The notes below the pieces were generated by a model. The model searched no databases. It had not been told where the DNA came from and saw only the letters and a list, made by a program, of their open reading frames with translations. Of a stretch of DNA of 64,000 bases, positions 10,805-24,100 are shown in pieces. Both the position numbers and the translations under genes were made by a program. The stretch covers positions 11,576,001-11,640,000 of the forward strand of contig JBANSL010000002.1 of NCBI GenBank assembly GCA_037127255.1, read 5' to 3'. This DNA is from Persicaria tinctoria. Its lineage: Eukaryota > Streptophyta > Magnoliopsida > Caryophyllales > Polygonaceae. Numbering within the stretch: the first letter of the stretch is position 1; every line of letters begins with the position of its first letter.

Positions 10805-11042
10805 CTCAGGACATGAAGATAACAACTCTTCGTAAGGGCCTGCTTTGTAGATCTCTCCATTCGACATAAGCTGAAGATGAAGAAGAAGCATCATTCACAT
10901 AATTGGTTGAAGAAAAAACAAAAAGGGACACCAAATAATCTAAAAGTAGACTAACCAGAACGAAATCAAATGCGGTGTGCCCATCAACTTGGTCCATTAC
11001 AAGCAACACTGTCTTGCCAGAAAGAGCTTCCATAACATACTC
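10805..11042 (-). pseudogene. Captured ABCC-type transporter fragment (two exons of nucleotide-binding domain 1)
   Basis: Exon 11042-10956 encodes EYVMEALSGKTVLLVMDQVD then GHTAFDFVL. An 85-bp intron with gttag donor and cttcag acceptor separates it from exon 10870-10805, LMSNGEIYKAGPYEELLSS then CPE. Joined across the intron it matches ABCC transporters of the type EYVM.AL.GKTVLLVTHQVDFL, then PAFDSVLLMSDGEI. This is the end of the first ATP-binding domain, including the switch (H-loop) histidine. Here THQVD has become MDQVD, so the histidine is lost and the piece would be inactive even if expressed. No other parts of the transporter (about 1,500 residues normally) are present. Confidence 0.85.
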
Positions 11043-11971
11043 CTGCAGAAAGTAAAGCTAGTAAGAATAGGTGTACAATGAATAGGAAAGGGTGATTGGA
11101 AAGAGTGATCAATCACGAAAAGAGATCAATCACCTTTATATTGATGGGGTTCTTAGCAAATGCCTATAAATCTTAATGTCCATATTACCTAAATAATGAA
11201 TGAAAAAAAGGGTAAAAATGCAATTTGTTTCATTTAACTGCATTTACTAGGAGGTTCAAGATTGTTGATCATAAACAACAACAAAGCAGCCCAGAAACCA
11301 TACACATTCAGCAGCACCTTTCGGTCCAAAATAGCCCCTGGGACATCAATCTGCAACCTTCGATTGAAGGAGTTTTTCCACTAATAGAAATTAATTTGGA
11401 CAGATTACTCTTATATGAATCTTATCATCTAAAGTTCATATCAATATAGAAAGGAGTAACCAAAATCTACATATAGAGCATGTTGCTGAATAAGAAATTA
11501 AACAAATCAAAACAAACAGATTCACCTTGTAAGCAGGAGGTTCGCCTCTGATAACCCAGCAAAACAGACATCGCTCCTCGAGATTCGCCTCCTCCTCGTC
11601 TGAAACCCTCGTTTGATTCACGTCGTCAGCAATCGACGATGAGGAGCAAGTAGAGGCGCAAATGCCGGGGAATCCCTGTTGGTCTAAACTGAGAGAAGAG
11701 GGGAGAAGAGGCGACACTGCGAGAGAAGAGGCGAGGCGTAGCGATTGGAGGCGAGGCAAGGTGATGACCGGCGACAATGCGAGGCGAGAGATCGACACAG
11801 CGAGAGAACAGAGATGAAGCCGGACACGGGTAAATTGAAGAAAAGACAGAACTACCCTTATTTCATTAAACACCCGTGCTACTCTTAATTCCATCTCTAA
11901 CCAATCAAATTGCTCCTCACGGTTTCTACCCTAATTTTAGGTGTTCACCGGAGTCAACCCGTATATATATA

Positions 11972-13815
<1,844 letters not shown>

Positions 13816-13881
13816 CTTGTACTTATATTGACATATTTGTAAAATTTTACCATTAAAATTCATGTTTTATAATTTATTTAA

Positions 13882-14477
13882 GGCGAAACTAATTAAAATA
13901 ACCCGACCTTTAAGGGTGTGTTAAAAATATATCTCAACCTTTCAAATGTAAGATAAATATCCTGACCTTTAAGGATATGTTAAAAATATATCCCTACCTT
14001 TCAAATGTAAGATAAATATATCAACCTTTACAAGTGATGTTCAAATAATATATAAAATAATTCTCTACCAAAAAAACTAACATGGCATACATATGTGGCA
14101 AACTAAATTAATAAAAAAAATTAAAAAAAATATAAAAAAAAATAATAGAAGGGTTTAAGAAAACAAGTTTTTTCATTTATTATTTAAAAAAAAATTCAAG
14201 ACACTTTATTAATATTTCAATTTTCCATATTATTCTTCTTTGTTCAATTGTCCCATTTTTTTTACATAATTTATTTACTAAAATTCTAACTATTCTTCTT
14301 TCTATTTTAAATTTTCATCAAAAATGCGAATTTAGTTAAATGGTCCATTATACGTATATGGGTGTTATATATCCCTCAAATATAAAAATAATCTAAATAA
14401 AATATTAAACACTTGTAAATATATCCCTCAAATATAAAAATAATCTAAATAAAATATTAAACACTTGTAAATATATC

Positions 14478-14530
<53 letters not shown>

Positions 14531-17035
14531 TTAATGAGTATGGATCAAATGTTAACAAGGCTTATGGTGTTTTGTGTTAACAAATCTGGGCCCTTGATTG
14601 AAGAAAAATGGATGGACCAGATTATTCTAATAAATTAATTTAATTATAAATTAAATTGGAAATAAAAAACTCAACCCAACCCTAAAGCGCGTGTATTAAA
14701 ACACCAACCCAACATCCCAATCGGGGGCGTCACAAACTGTCGTCTACCACATCTTTGCAGATCGAGTACTCTGTCTCCTCCCTCCGTCGTTCTCCTCCGA
14801 TCCCTTCTCTCGCCTTCCTCTCCATTGCCACCCAGCGTCGGCTCCATCCCGAGCCACTCGTCCCTGGCAACGACGACCCTGCTGTTACAAGGAGAAGAAG
14901 GAGCGCGCAGGTTGGGTTCTCGGGTACTCAATTTAATTTCGTCTCCCTCATCTTCCTCTCCACCTGTTACAACGAAGTCCCTAGCAACGGTGTCGATCTC
15001 CCTCATCTTCCTCTCCACCTGGGTTCTCGGGTACTCAATTCCCATTCCTTTATTCCTTCGCCCCGTTTCTTTACATCATTACTTTGTTTTATTAATCAAA
15101 TTTTCTTTTTCTAGGGATGTCTTCAACCTCATTCTTTTTTCTTCTTGAACCAGCGATTCAAGACAAGAGCTTCGATCCGGCCAACATTAAAGACCTGACG
15201 GCGACATAAATAATGGGTAGGTTGTGTACAAAGTGTTTATTGTGCTTGGTTAGGGAAGGTGGTGAGACGATGGCAGCCAAGGCGGTACTGTAATCTTCAA
15301 TGCTTCTCACTTCCCGTTCCCTGGTCCACACAAACACACGCGATGGGCGAGGGGTCGAGGGCAAGGTCGAGCTGCTTGATCGCAAAAGAACGCGGAGCCC
15401 ATGCGGAGGCGATGGCCGATTGCAGAGGAAGAACTCTCGGATGCCAATCTCGCGAACCCTAGGATCTCCGATGACAGCTTCCGATTGCGAGCGAGGGCCA
15501 CGAACAGGTAGGCGGCGATCAATCTGTGTTCGATTGCTGCTCAATCTTGTGTAACTCTTGTTTTCTTCTTCCTGAATTGCCGCTCAATCTGTATTCGATT
15601 TCATCGGATCTCCAAGGTACATGATGAGTTTGTTACCTTAGACCATAGCTTGAAGGAATTATTCATTGGTATGCAATAAATATTCGATCAAGAATAAGAA
15701 ATTATTCATTGGTATGCAATAAATATTCGATGGAATGTGATAGAGTATTCGTTACTATTTAGTTATTATTTCATGTAGAGCCACTATTCGGCAAGTTTAT
15801 AGTTTATATTCGTTGATAATACAAAATTATTCATATGTATTTGATCAAGAATAAGGAATATTGTATATAGATTAGTGGTTGCTCATGATTCTCCTCCTTA
15901 TTCGATCAACAATAAGGAATTATTCATTGATATGCAATAAATATTCGATGGAATGAGATAGGTTATTCCTTACTATTTAGTTATTATTTCATGTTCAGAG
16001 TCAATATTCGGCAAGTTCACATTTTCTATTTGTTGATAATATAGAATTATTCATATGTATTTGGTTAATTAGATGTGAAAAATCAAGAATTACATTTACA
16101 TACTCTTCCAACCCAGCGAATAATTACTATCAATTTAGCGAATAATTACTATCAATCTAGCGAATAGTTGCAAAATTGACCAACCCTTTTGTTATTATCT
16201 AAATGATAACTCCTCTTTACGGATGAATAATAACAATTAATTTAGCGAATAATTACTATTAACCTAGCGAATAGTTGCCAAATTGACCAACTGTTTTTCT
16301 ACCAAAAAAAACGTTACGCCACAAAGTGCAAGCAAAATCTGGAAGTTTAGAGTCATTATTCGTTGATAATCTGGAATTATTCGGTAATTTATTAGGAATT
16401 ATTCATTGAACACACAGTGCAACCGAAATCTCCCCCTAAAAAAACGTTGCCTCAAAAAAAAAATTCAACGCACGCGCTTCCTCTTAAGCAAGTTGGTTAT
16501 AAAAGTGGTGGGGCCTACTCTTTTTTATTTAAATAAAAAGAGAAAATCTCAATTAATCTCACCCATTCATTTCTAATCAATCAATGGCTTAGATTTGTTA
16601 ACACAAAACACAATAAGGGGTGTAAACACCTGACCCAACCTCTATTATTAATTTATTTATTTCCCTTGATAAAAAAAGAAAAAAAAAAGAAAAGGGGTTT
16701 AATAAAACAAGGTTTTTAATATAGAGTTATAAGAAAATAGTGTGTATAAAATATAAAAGACGAAAGATATGTAAATCTATAATTTTTTTATATAGATTTT
16801 TTAAAGTTTTTTTTTGTCATATATGCATGTCCTGTTAGCTTTTTTTTTTTACAAATTTTTTTGAGATATTATTTTAACATCACCTATAAAGGTCGAGATA
16901 TTTATATTACATTTGAAAGGTTGAGATAGATTTTTAACACCCCTTTAAAGGCCGGGATATTTATCTTACACTTGAAAGGTGTGGATATATTTTTAACACA
17001 CCCTTAAAGGTCGGGTTATTTTAATTAGTTTCACC
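13882..17035. mobile_element. Mutator-like element F with 9-bp target duplication
   Basis: The terminal inverted repeats are about 180 bp: left GGCGAAACTAATTAAAATAA then CCCGACCTTTAAGGGTGTG; right reverse complement GGTGAAACTAATTAAAATAA then the same. The 9-bp sequence TTTATTTAA flanks both sides exactly (13,873-13,881 and 17,036-17,044), as expected for Mutator-like transposons. Each TIR is itself built of about three 58-bp sub-repeats (ACCTTTAAGGGTGTGTTAAA, ATATATCTCAACCTTTCAAA, TGTAAGATAAATATC). No transposase is visible. The interior contains a 52-bp duplication at 14,367-14,477 and the nested element E; without E the element is about 1 kb. Confidence 0.9.
14529..16645. mobile_element. 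TIR element E, nested in F at a (TA)n tract, same family as A and D
   Basis: The left end has GAGTATGGATC, GTGTTAACAAATCTGG and AAAAATGGATGG. The right end, reverse-complemented, has GAGGTTGGGTC, GTGTTAACAAATCTAAG and AAATGAATGGG. A (TA)n run (14,480-14,528) precedes it. A GC-rich block at 14,690-15,555 has overlapping frames on both strands with no family I recognise. Sequence from 15,640 to 16,440 is filled with GAATAATT/ATTATTC motifs, including a repeated AGCGAATAATTACTATCAAT. No transposase. Confidence 0.75.
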
Positions 17036-17044
17036 TTTATTTAA

Positions 17045-17999
17045 ATACTTGGTTGTTTAGCTATTTGTATCTACGCCTGTATAAAAAAACGCGGGTTGGA
17101 TGCTTCCCTGTAGTTTCGTGTTCACTGCCCACATGATGATCGGGTCTTGATGCATCGCTGACCTTCTCTCGTGCATGTGTCTCGTTCTCCAGTCCCGACT
17201 CCCTTGAACCGCCGTCGCCGACTGAAGCCAGGCCATCTCCGGCTCCGTCGCCGACCGGAGCCACGCCCTCGTCATGTGGTTGTGTCAACCTGTGTGGTTG
17301 TGTCTCATTCGAAGAATTGAAGTCGAACCGCGGGATCTCAGTCGAGTGACCGAGTCTCTCTCGAGTAGTCAACAAGAGCCACACCGCCTCCTTCCTTCTC
17401 CAATTCTCCCGAACTGCCGTCGCCGACTCGCCGACCAGAGCCACGCCTCCTCCAGTTCTCCTTCCTTCTTTAGTGGTCTACTTTCGATCGAAAGTCGAAA
17501 GGTAATATCCAAATTACAAATTGATTGTGATTATTGCTTTAGAATTGAGATTAATGTTGAATTGTAAATTTGTAATTTGATTTTTGATATGAGATTGAAG
17601 GGAGATTGGATTAGCAGCTTGTTTGAATAGATAGAAACATGGTGAATTTGTTATTGAATTTAGATTTTCTAATTGAGATTGATGTTGAATTGAGATTGTT
17701 GAATTGAAACTGTTGAATTGAGATTGATTTTAGGATTGAGATTGATATTGAATTGGATTTGAATTGGTTAACATTTTGTTTGAATAGATAGGAACATGAG
17801 ATTGATATTTCATTTTGTTTCGAATTGAGATTGGATTTTGTTTGGACTGATATTGAATTGATTTTAGGATTGATATTGAATTGAAATTGATATTGCATTG
17901 AGATTAATCTTAAACACATGTTATGTGTTTTACGCCTTTTTTCTCGATCTTATTGTGTACTATTGTGGTGAACCCCCCCCCCCCCCCCCAAAAAAAAGT
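17045..17999. other. Intergenic: GC-rich block and degenerate ATTGAGATTG repeat, no gene supported
   Basis: 17,090-17,480 is moderately GC-rich with overlapping frames on both strands and no recognisable protein. 17,500-17,905 is made of irregular repeats around GAATTGAGATTGATATTG. A run of 17 C followed by A occurs at 17,972-17,996. I see no gene here. Confidence 0.6.
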
Positions 18000-18164
18000 T
18001 CCTGGGTCCGCCATTGCCCTAAAGCATATCCTCCTAAGTCCTATGTGACTAATAGCGTTTTCTCCTTGAATAGGTAAATGAAGAGCGTCCATTCCGGGGT
18101 TCGAACCGGGGACATATGAGTACTACCCACAAGTCCTTTCCGGTGAGCCATTCCGGAATGGTTA
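18000..18164 (-). mobile_element. SINE-like element with tRNA-derived head
   Basis: On the minus strand the sequence begins CCATTCCGGAATGGCTCACC and shows an RNA polymerase III A box (TGGCTCACCGG) and B box (GGTTCGAACCC) about 40 bp apart. CCATTCC and GGAATGG close a perfect acceptor-like stem, and CCCCGG-TTCGAAC-CCCGG forms a T arm. About 90 bp of non-tRNA body follows, and the copy ends near a T-rich run at 17,990-18,000. That structure fits a tRNA-derived SINE. A target duplication could not be confirmed, so an isolated tRNA pseudogene is the alternative. Confidence 0.5.
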
Positions 18165-18572
18165 TAGCATTTTTTCCTGACCAAACCCAAACTCCATCGC
18201 TTGAGTCAGTCGAGGCAACAAGAAAGCATTAATGTTTGTCACGTGAATACTGCCTGGACGATTCTGAAGCGACGATCGACCATGTCGTCACCCGAGACTA
18301 TATGGGACCGACTAGATTTTTTTCGAGGAGACGACAGAGGTTCGTCGCCCGAATGTAAATCTGGAATAGTGTTCTTTAGCCTCTGGTTGGTTAAAATTTA
18401 TCAATTTAAATTCGAAATGATTGATTTAGTAATGATTTGAATGACATGTTATATATGTTATAAAGTAGGAAATATAAAAATAATTTGAAAAAATAAAAAT
18501 AATAAACTGAAGACATGAATAATAAATAAAAATAAAAAGGAAATAGTTTAAGAGTTATAAACTTATAACATT
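18165..18572. other. Intergenic flank of the LINE, no gene supported
   Basis: AT-rich sequence, especially after 18,400. A short 79-residue frame at 18,201-18,440 has no recognisable motif. The last bases (18,573-18,589) are the left copy of the LINE target duplication. Confidence 0.6.
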
Positions 18573-20011
18573 TATATATGGCTTTATGTAAAGATAAAAT
18601 TACAAGTCGCAATTGGGATGGAGAACGCGCTCCTCCACGCGCCCCCAACCCCCATTGCAAAATTCCTTCCTCGACCCCTTGCTCCAGCAAGCCTTTACCC
18701 TAAATCGAATAGCGATGGTGTTTTCTACACAATCCCTCGTCAAATCCGGGTTGCTCCTCCCCGTCACCATGTTTTTGTGCTCAATCCCGTGATCTCTCCT
18801 CCAATCCCTGACATTAAATTCACCATTTATGGTCTCAAATCCCTCCCAGGGGTGGAATCGAATCTTTTCTACCCTTGGTTGTGCTGCCGGTGCTTGGTTT
18901 CTCAGGCGAGATGTTGTCGGAGAGGAAGGTTGATATCCCTATTGGGTCGGATTTCAGAAAGAGAAAGAAAAATCCCCTTTCTGGGTGGCGGTGGTGTTGG
19001 TCTCCTAATCCTTGGTGGCGGTGGGGCTGGCGCTGTCCTTGTGGCGGGGGTCAGAAGAGGGTTCCGGTGTGTGTTTGGTTGGGGCGTTGCAAGGCTTTTG
19101 TGTCTTCGAGCTGTGGTCTGTTCGGTGTTTGGGCGTCGGCGAGGCTGCTTCATCCCGGCCCCTATTGCGCTCCAGTGGTGGGGATTTCTCCCACGATTTC
19201 CTCCTTTGTGGCTTCTGCGTTACTGTCTAGGTCTACTATCTCAATCCCCCTCTTGATTGTGGTTAATTATATTTGCAATTTATTGTCCAGGAAACTCATC
19301 ACCGTTTGGTGGTTGAAAAACACAGTGTTAAAGACTTGTGTCGCTTCACTGCTTACCCCCCGATCTTCGGGCCTTGACAAATCTGTGGTATTAGAGGCTT
19401 ATGCTTCTTCACCCCCTACCCCCGATTTTCAGGCCTTGGAAAAACGTTTGTTACTAGGGCTGCTATGGCTCCCTTGCAGAGTTGGATTGAGGATTTGCTG
19501 TTCATAAATACCGTTTCTTGGTGTGTCAACAAACATGTGAAGGAGCCATGTGCTCTTTCATCCTCTACCCCCGAAAGGGTTTTAAGAAATTGATTGCAGT
19601 TTCCCTGCGGTTTGTGAGATTGCTGCCTTCTAGTGCTCGGAATTAGCTGGATCAGAGCATACTGTTTCTCTGGCTTCTCATTTGGTGGTTCTCATTGAAG
19701 CACCTCAAACATAGGTATCTTGTTATGCCTCATCTTGAGTCGATCTTTATTAAAAAAATTAGTGTTTTAATCACCTGCCGGATAACGTTAATGAAATCTA
19801 CTGATCTTATGAATGGTTTGGCTCAATTGCTATTTATAGCACCTTTATTCAACATAGATTGGTGTTTAGAAAACCCGGTGCTAGAGGTCTCCTCTTCACC
19901 CCTCATCCCCCGATTTTCGGGCCTTGAACAAACGGTTGATTTTGGGGCTTTTATAGTTCCTTTTTCCAGTTCTGATGAAGAAGGGTTTTTCTTAAATCCT
20001 GTTAAAAAAAG

Positions 20012-21172
20012 TTGATTCTTGCTTCGACTGTTTTAATACCTTGCGCTGCATGTTGTTGTCTTAGATTTCACCCCCTCCCGGAATGGTTATTGTCTATCCA
20101 ACCTTTGGATTTTGGCTTTGGTGATTCTACTGCTTATTGCTCGTCTAAACGGCATCCCAAGATAGTCTTTCAAAAGGGTTTATTAACTGATAAATTAGTG
20201 TTTTGGTTAATAGCTACTTTTGATCTTGGATTTGTTCATCCCCTTGGTTTCATGTTTACCGATTCTATTATATGTGATCTGGAAAATGGGTTGCAGTTAT
20301 CTTTAAAGCACTTTGGGTGGCCGCAAATTGTTTGTTGTGATTTATACCCTTTCCTTTCTCCAGGAAACTTAAGTGAAATAATAGTAAGGTCATTGCGAAG
20401 AATAGATACTAGCAGCAGTAGTGGAAACCATGGTGTGTCCGAGTGGGTATTGCCCTTGTTGATGGGATTGTTCTTACAATTTTGTTGGGGGGTTCTCCTC
20501 TTGCTCACTGTCAAGCTAAGATGTATACCGATTTATTCTACAAAACGGTATTCTGAAATTTGCCTCTTGTTAATAATATTTTACAGTAGAAATGTCCCCG
20601 CTAGCGATGTCATCACTATCTGGGTGGTGCTGAATCAGATTAGGAAGAAGCTGATTTTGGAACATGCCTACTGGAGTGATTTGATTAATGTCCAACTATA
20701 CCTTCTGACAGTTACTTGTTTGCCTATCTCTAAAGATGTTTGCTTCACCGTGTGGATTGGGCCTTGCTTGCTTTTGGCCTTTGGTATAAATGTGGTAGTA
20801 GTTTATTTTCTAATATGTTTGCATAAGCTGTGGGATAACACACCCTGTAGAAATGATATGTTTGTGTTCTGTTCCATCTATTTGTTTAAAATCACATCTC
20901 AAATCTATTTTCTAAATTGGATTTGGGGTAATCTCACTAGCCCTGGGTATGCATGTTATATACGTTTTGTTTACCTCAGGTCTATAACCTCTTTGGAATA
21001 CATTTGTGATATTATGTACCTTGTTAAGAACACTTTGAAATGCATTTGTTTTATTAGTGGTATGATTACACGGGCCTATCCTTTTACTTTAGCAAGTCCA
21101 ATGCTGCATAAAAATCATCTTGGTTTAAGGACTCCGAAAACAAGTCTTTTTACCATCGACAATTATATATGA
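20012..21172 (+). CDS. Long open frame upstream of LINE ORF2, no recognised domain (dubious)
   Basis: A 386-codon open frame (first codon TTG, not ATG) runs without a stop and ends in TGA at 21,170-21,172, overlapping the ORF2 ATG (21,169) as ATGA. The predicted protein is hydrophobic and rich in Cys, Leu, Ile and Phe, with several possible membrane-spanning stretches. It has no DUF4283 or CCHC knuckle. The arrangement matches ORF1/ORF2 of the other LINE in this window, which argues it could be the remains of a divergent ORF1. The composition argues for a chance open frame. I favour caution. Confidence 0.25.
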   Translation: MILASTVLIPCAACCCLRFHPLPEWLLSIQPLDFGFGDSTAYCSSKRHPKIVFQKGLLTDKLVFWLIATFDLGFVHPLGFMFTDSIICDLENGLQLSLKHFGWPQIVCCDLYPFLSPGNLSEIIVRSLRRIDTSSSSGNHGVSEWVLPLLMGLFLQFCWGVLLLLTVKLRCIPIYSTKRYSEICLLLIIFYSRNVPASDVITIWVVLNQIRKKLILEHAYWSDLINVQLYLLTVTCLPISKDVCFTVWIGPCLLLAFGINVVVVYFLICLHKLWDNTPCRNDMFVFCSIYLFKITSQIYFLNWIWGNLTSPGYACYIRFVYLRSITSLEYICDIMYLVKNTLKCICFISGMITRAYPFTLASPMLHKNHLGLRTPKTSLFTIDNYI

Positions 21173-24100
21173 ACATGTGCTTTTGGAATTGTAGGGGGAT
21201 AGGAAAAAGAACTTTCTGGACGGAAATTGATTCAATGTGTAAAAATGAATATATTCAAATCATGGAACTAGCGGAAACTAAGACGGAAAACATTCCGGAC
21301 GACAAGATGTGGATAAATATTGGATTTGATGAAGGGGCTTGGTCACCGGCTACCGGGCGATCCGGCGGAATAGGAGTCCTTTGGAAATCTCACCAACTAT
21401 TAAATTTTAATATCTCCATTGTTGTCCACTTACCGTGTATTATCGGCCTTAGGTTGGAAAGCCTGCTCGATGGGTTTCCGATCTTAGTCCTATTTGTCTA
21501 TGCACCGCCGACACCAAGTGAAAAAGAACCATTTTGGGAAATGTTAAAAACAATTGTCAACGACTCACCTATTCCGTGCATTGTTCAGGGTGATTTTAAT
21601 GAGATCCTCTGCAGTGCTGACAAATTCGGCGGGGCTAATCCCCGGATATCCAGGTTTTCTCGACTTATCTCGTTCAAAAATGAATGCTCACTTCTAGACC
21701 TTCCCACCTTTGGTAATCCGTTCATATGGAGGAAGAACCCGGAGGAAAATTTCAACATCCGTGAAAAGCTTGACCGGGTGCTTGTCCATCAACAGGTTAT
21801 TGAAGCTTTTCGTAACATGATCACATATAATGGTGCTTTCTCCTCTTCGGACCATTGCCCAATTTCCATCTCCTTTGAGGTTAATCCTAGCTTCAAAGCC
21901 GGCCCCACCTTTCAAGTTCGAAAATGCTTGGCTATTTCGGAAAGATTTTCGTAATGTAGTCAAGCAATCCTGGCGGGCTAATTGCCCTGGCTCTGCCATG
22001 TTCCAATTAATGTTTAAACAAAAAATCCTGGAAAAAAAAGGCAAAAGAATGGAATAAAACGAGTTTCGGAAACATCTTTCGTCAATTAAAAGAGGTAGAG
22101 ACGGAGCTCCTACATATTCAATCCTCTGGATTCGGGATTGACCCTCAATCAAATCAAAGCAAGGAAAAGCGCCTCATCATTAAGAAAGAGAAGCTCTTAC
22201 TATTTCAAAAATCGTTTTGGAGCCAAAGAGCAAAAACCAAACATCTCAAACTCTCGGATTCCAACACAACTTATTTTCACCGAGTGGCGACAGGTCGAAG
22301 GCACAGGAAACAAATTCGCAACATCACCTCTTCCTCTAGCACGGTGGTTGTGGGCGAAAAGAATGTTAAGAATGAGATAAAAAAGGATTTTGAGAAGAGA
22401 TTCAAGAAAGAGCCAATAGACGATAGGCTCCTCAGTGAGTTGCTGGACCTTATACATCATTCCATCTCGCCGGAGGAAAACAATTTTCTCATAAAACTCC
22501 CATCTAACACGGAAATTAAAACAGCGGTTTTCAACCTTGGGAGGAACAAATCCCCAGGCCTTGATGGTTTCACAGCTGAATTTTATAAAAAATATTGGGA
22601 TATTGTAGGTAAATCAGTAATCTATGCGGTTAAAGGGTTTTTTCACTCTGGAAAAATGCTTAAACAAATAAACCATACATTTATCTCCCTTCTCCCTAAA
22701 AGAGACGATCCCACGACCACTAGTCACTACCGCCCTATCAGCTTATGCTCCAATGTCTACAAAATTATATCCAAAATCTTAACCGATAGAATGAAAAAAG
22801 TTGTTGGTAAACTTATACATCCTCTTCAGGGTGCTTTTGTATCAGACAGGGCTATTCAAGACAATGTCCTGATAGCTCATGAAATTTTCCACTCTTACAA
22901 AAGTCGGAGGGGCCAGGAAAGATGGCTAGCAATAAAACTAGATATGGAAAAAGCATATGATAGAGTCGACTGGAATTTCATAAAAAAAGTGCTTCAAGGA
23001 TTTGGATTCCACGACACGTTTATCTCTTGGGTAATGGAATGTATCACGACCGTTTCTTTCTCGGTATTACTCAACAATGGTCCTACGGATCTGATTTATC
23101 CCACACGGGGTCTCCGCCAGGGGGATCCGTTATCTCCCTTTCTATTTATTTTAGGGGATGAGATTCTGGCTCGGAAACTGGCTGCTGAAGCTAGTCTAGA
23201 TAAAACACACATTGGGTTCCCGATTGGACACAACGGCCCTCAGATCCCGTTCCTTTCCTTTGTTAACGATATCATAATCTTCTCAAAAGGCAGCTTGGTT
23301 GCAGGGAACAAAGTAAAGACGATTGTTGATTCATAATGCAAAGTGTCGGGCCAAAAGGTCAATTACCATAAATCTAGTTTCCAAGCCACGAAAGGTATTA
23401 CGAACCACAGGATCCTTGAGCTGCGTACCTGCCTCAATATTTCAAATGACAATTCTTTAGAAATGTATTTAGGTTGTCCCATTATCAATGGAAGAGTTAC
23501 CAAAACCACTTTCGAAGATATCATCTGTAAATCTAAACAACAATTGACAAAGTGGAGGGCTAATGCCCTCTCCCAACAAGGTCGTGCCACCCTTATCAAC
23601 TCCAACCTCTCCGCTAAGCCGCTATATGTTATGCAGAATTTCATGCTCCCCGCTGCTTTGCACAAAGAACTCGACCAGATAAACCGCTCGTTCTTTTGGA
23701 ATAAGGATCTTCAGTACCGTCCGCTAATTAGTTGGGATAGGATCTGCAAATCGAAGCTTTATGGGGGGTTGGGTTCGGAAATCTAGCGACATGAATGTGG
23801 CTCTCCAGATGAAGCTGTTGTGGAAAATTCTGGCCGATCCTAGTAATGTATGGGTGTCATTGATTAGACATAAATACCCGCGTTCTACCAGTATTTTTGA
23901 CTATAAAAACACGGGGTCTAGCTCTTGGCAGTGGTCCAATTTGTCTGCTTTAATTGATAAATTTAAAAAGGGGCTTATTTGGTCCGTAGGAAATGGGCGA
24001 TCAATTAATTAAGTTTTGGACAGATAATTGGATCACAACCTCTTCTCTGTCGGCTAGGGAAGAATGCCCTCAAAATTACAATCATGACGACACTGTGAGT

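Larger units (their letters stand above)
8094..11961. mobile_element. TIR element C, inserted in (TA)n, carries captured ABCC and OBERON-like exons
   Basis: The left end runs GGGTCGCGCTTCGGTGAAAA, TAGAAACCGTGAGGA and TTTTGATTGGTC. The right end, reverse-complemented, runs GGGTTGACTCCGGTGAACA, TAGAAACCGTGAGGA and TTTGATTGGTT, giving about 75 bp of inverted repeat. TA tracts flank both ends. Inside are AT-rich sequence, a 132-bp tandem array of hairpins (9100-9915), and on the minus strand two host gene fragments (10805-11042 and 10230-10525). A GC-rich block at 11530-11830 and the remainder contain nothing I recognise. There is no transposase, so this is a non-autonomous gene-capturing element of the Pack type. 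Confidence 0.75.

Noticed and set aside
18618..19507. Two frames above 200 codons as LINE ORF1
   Set aside because: No DUF4283, coiled coil or CCHC knuckle; they overlap in different frames of a GC-rich leader. At most decayed coding sequence.
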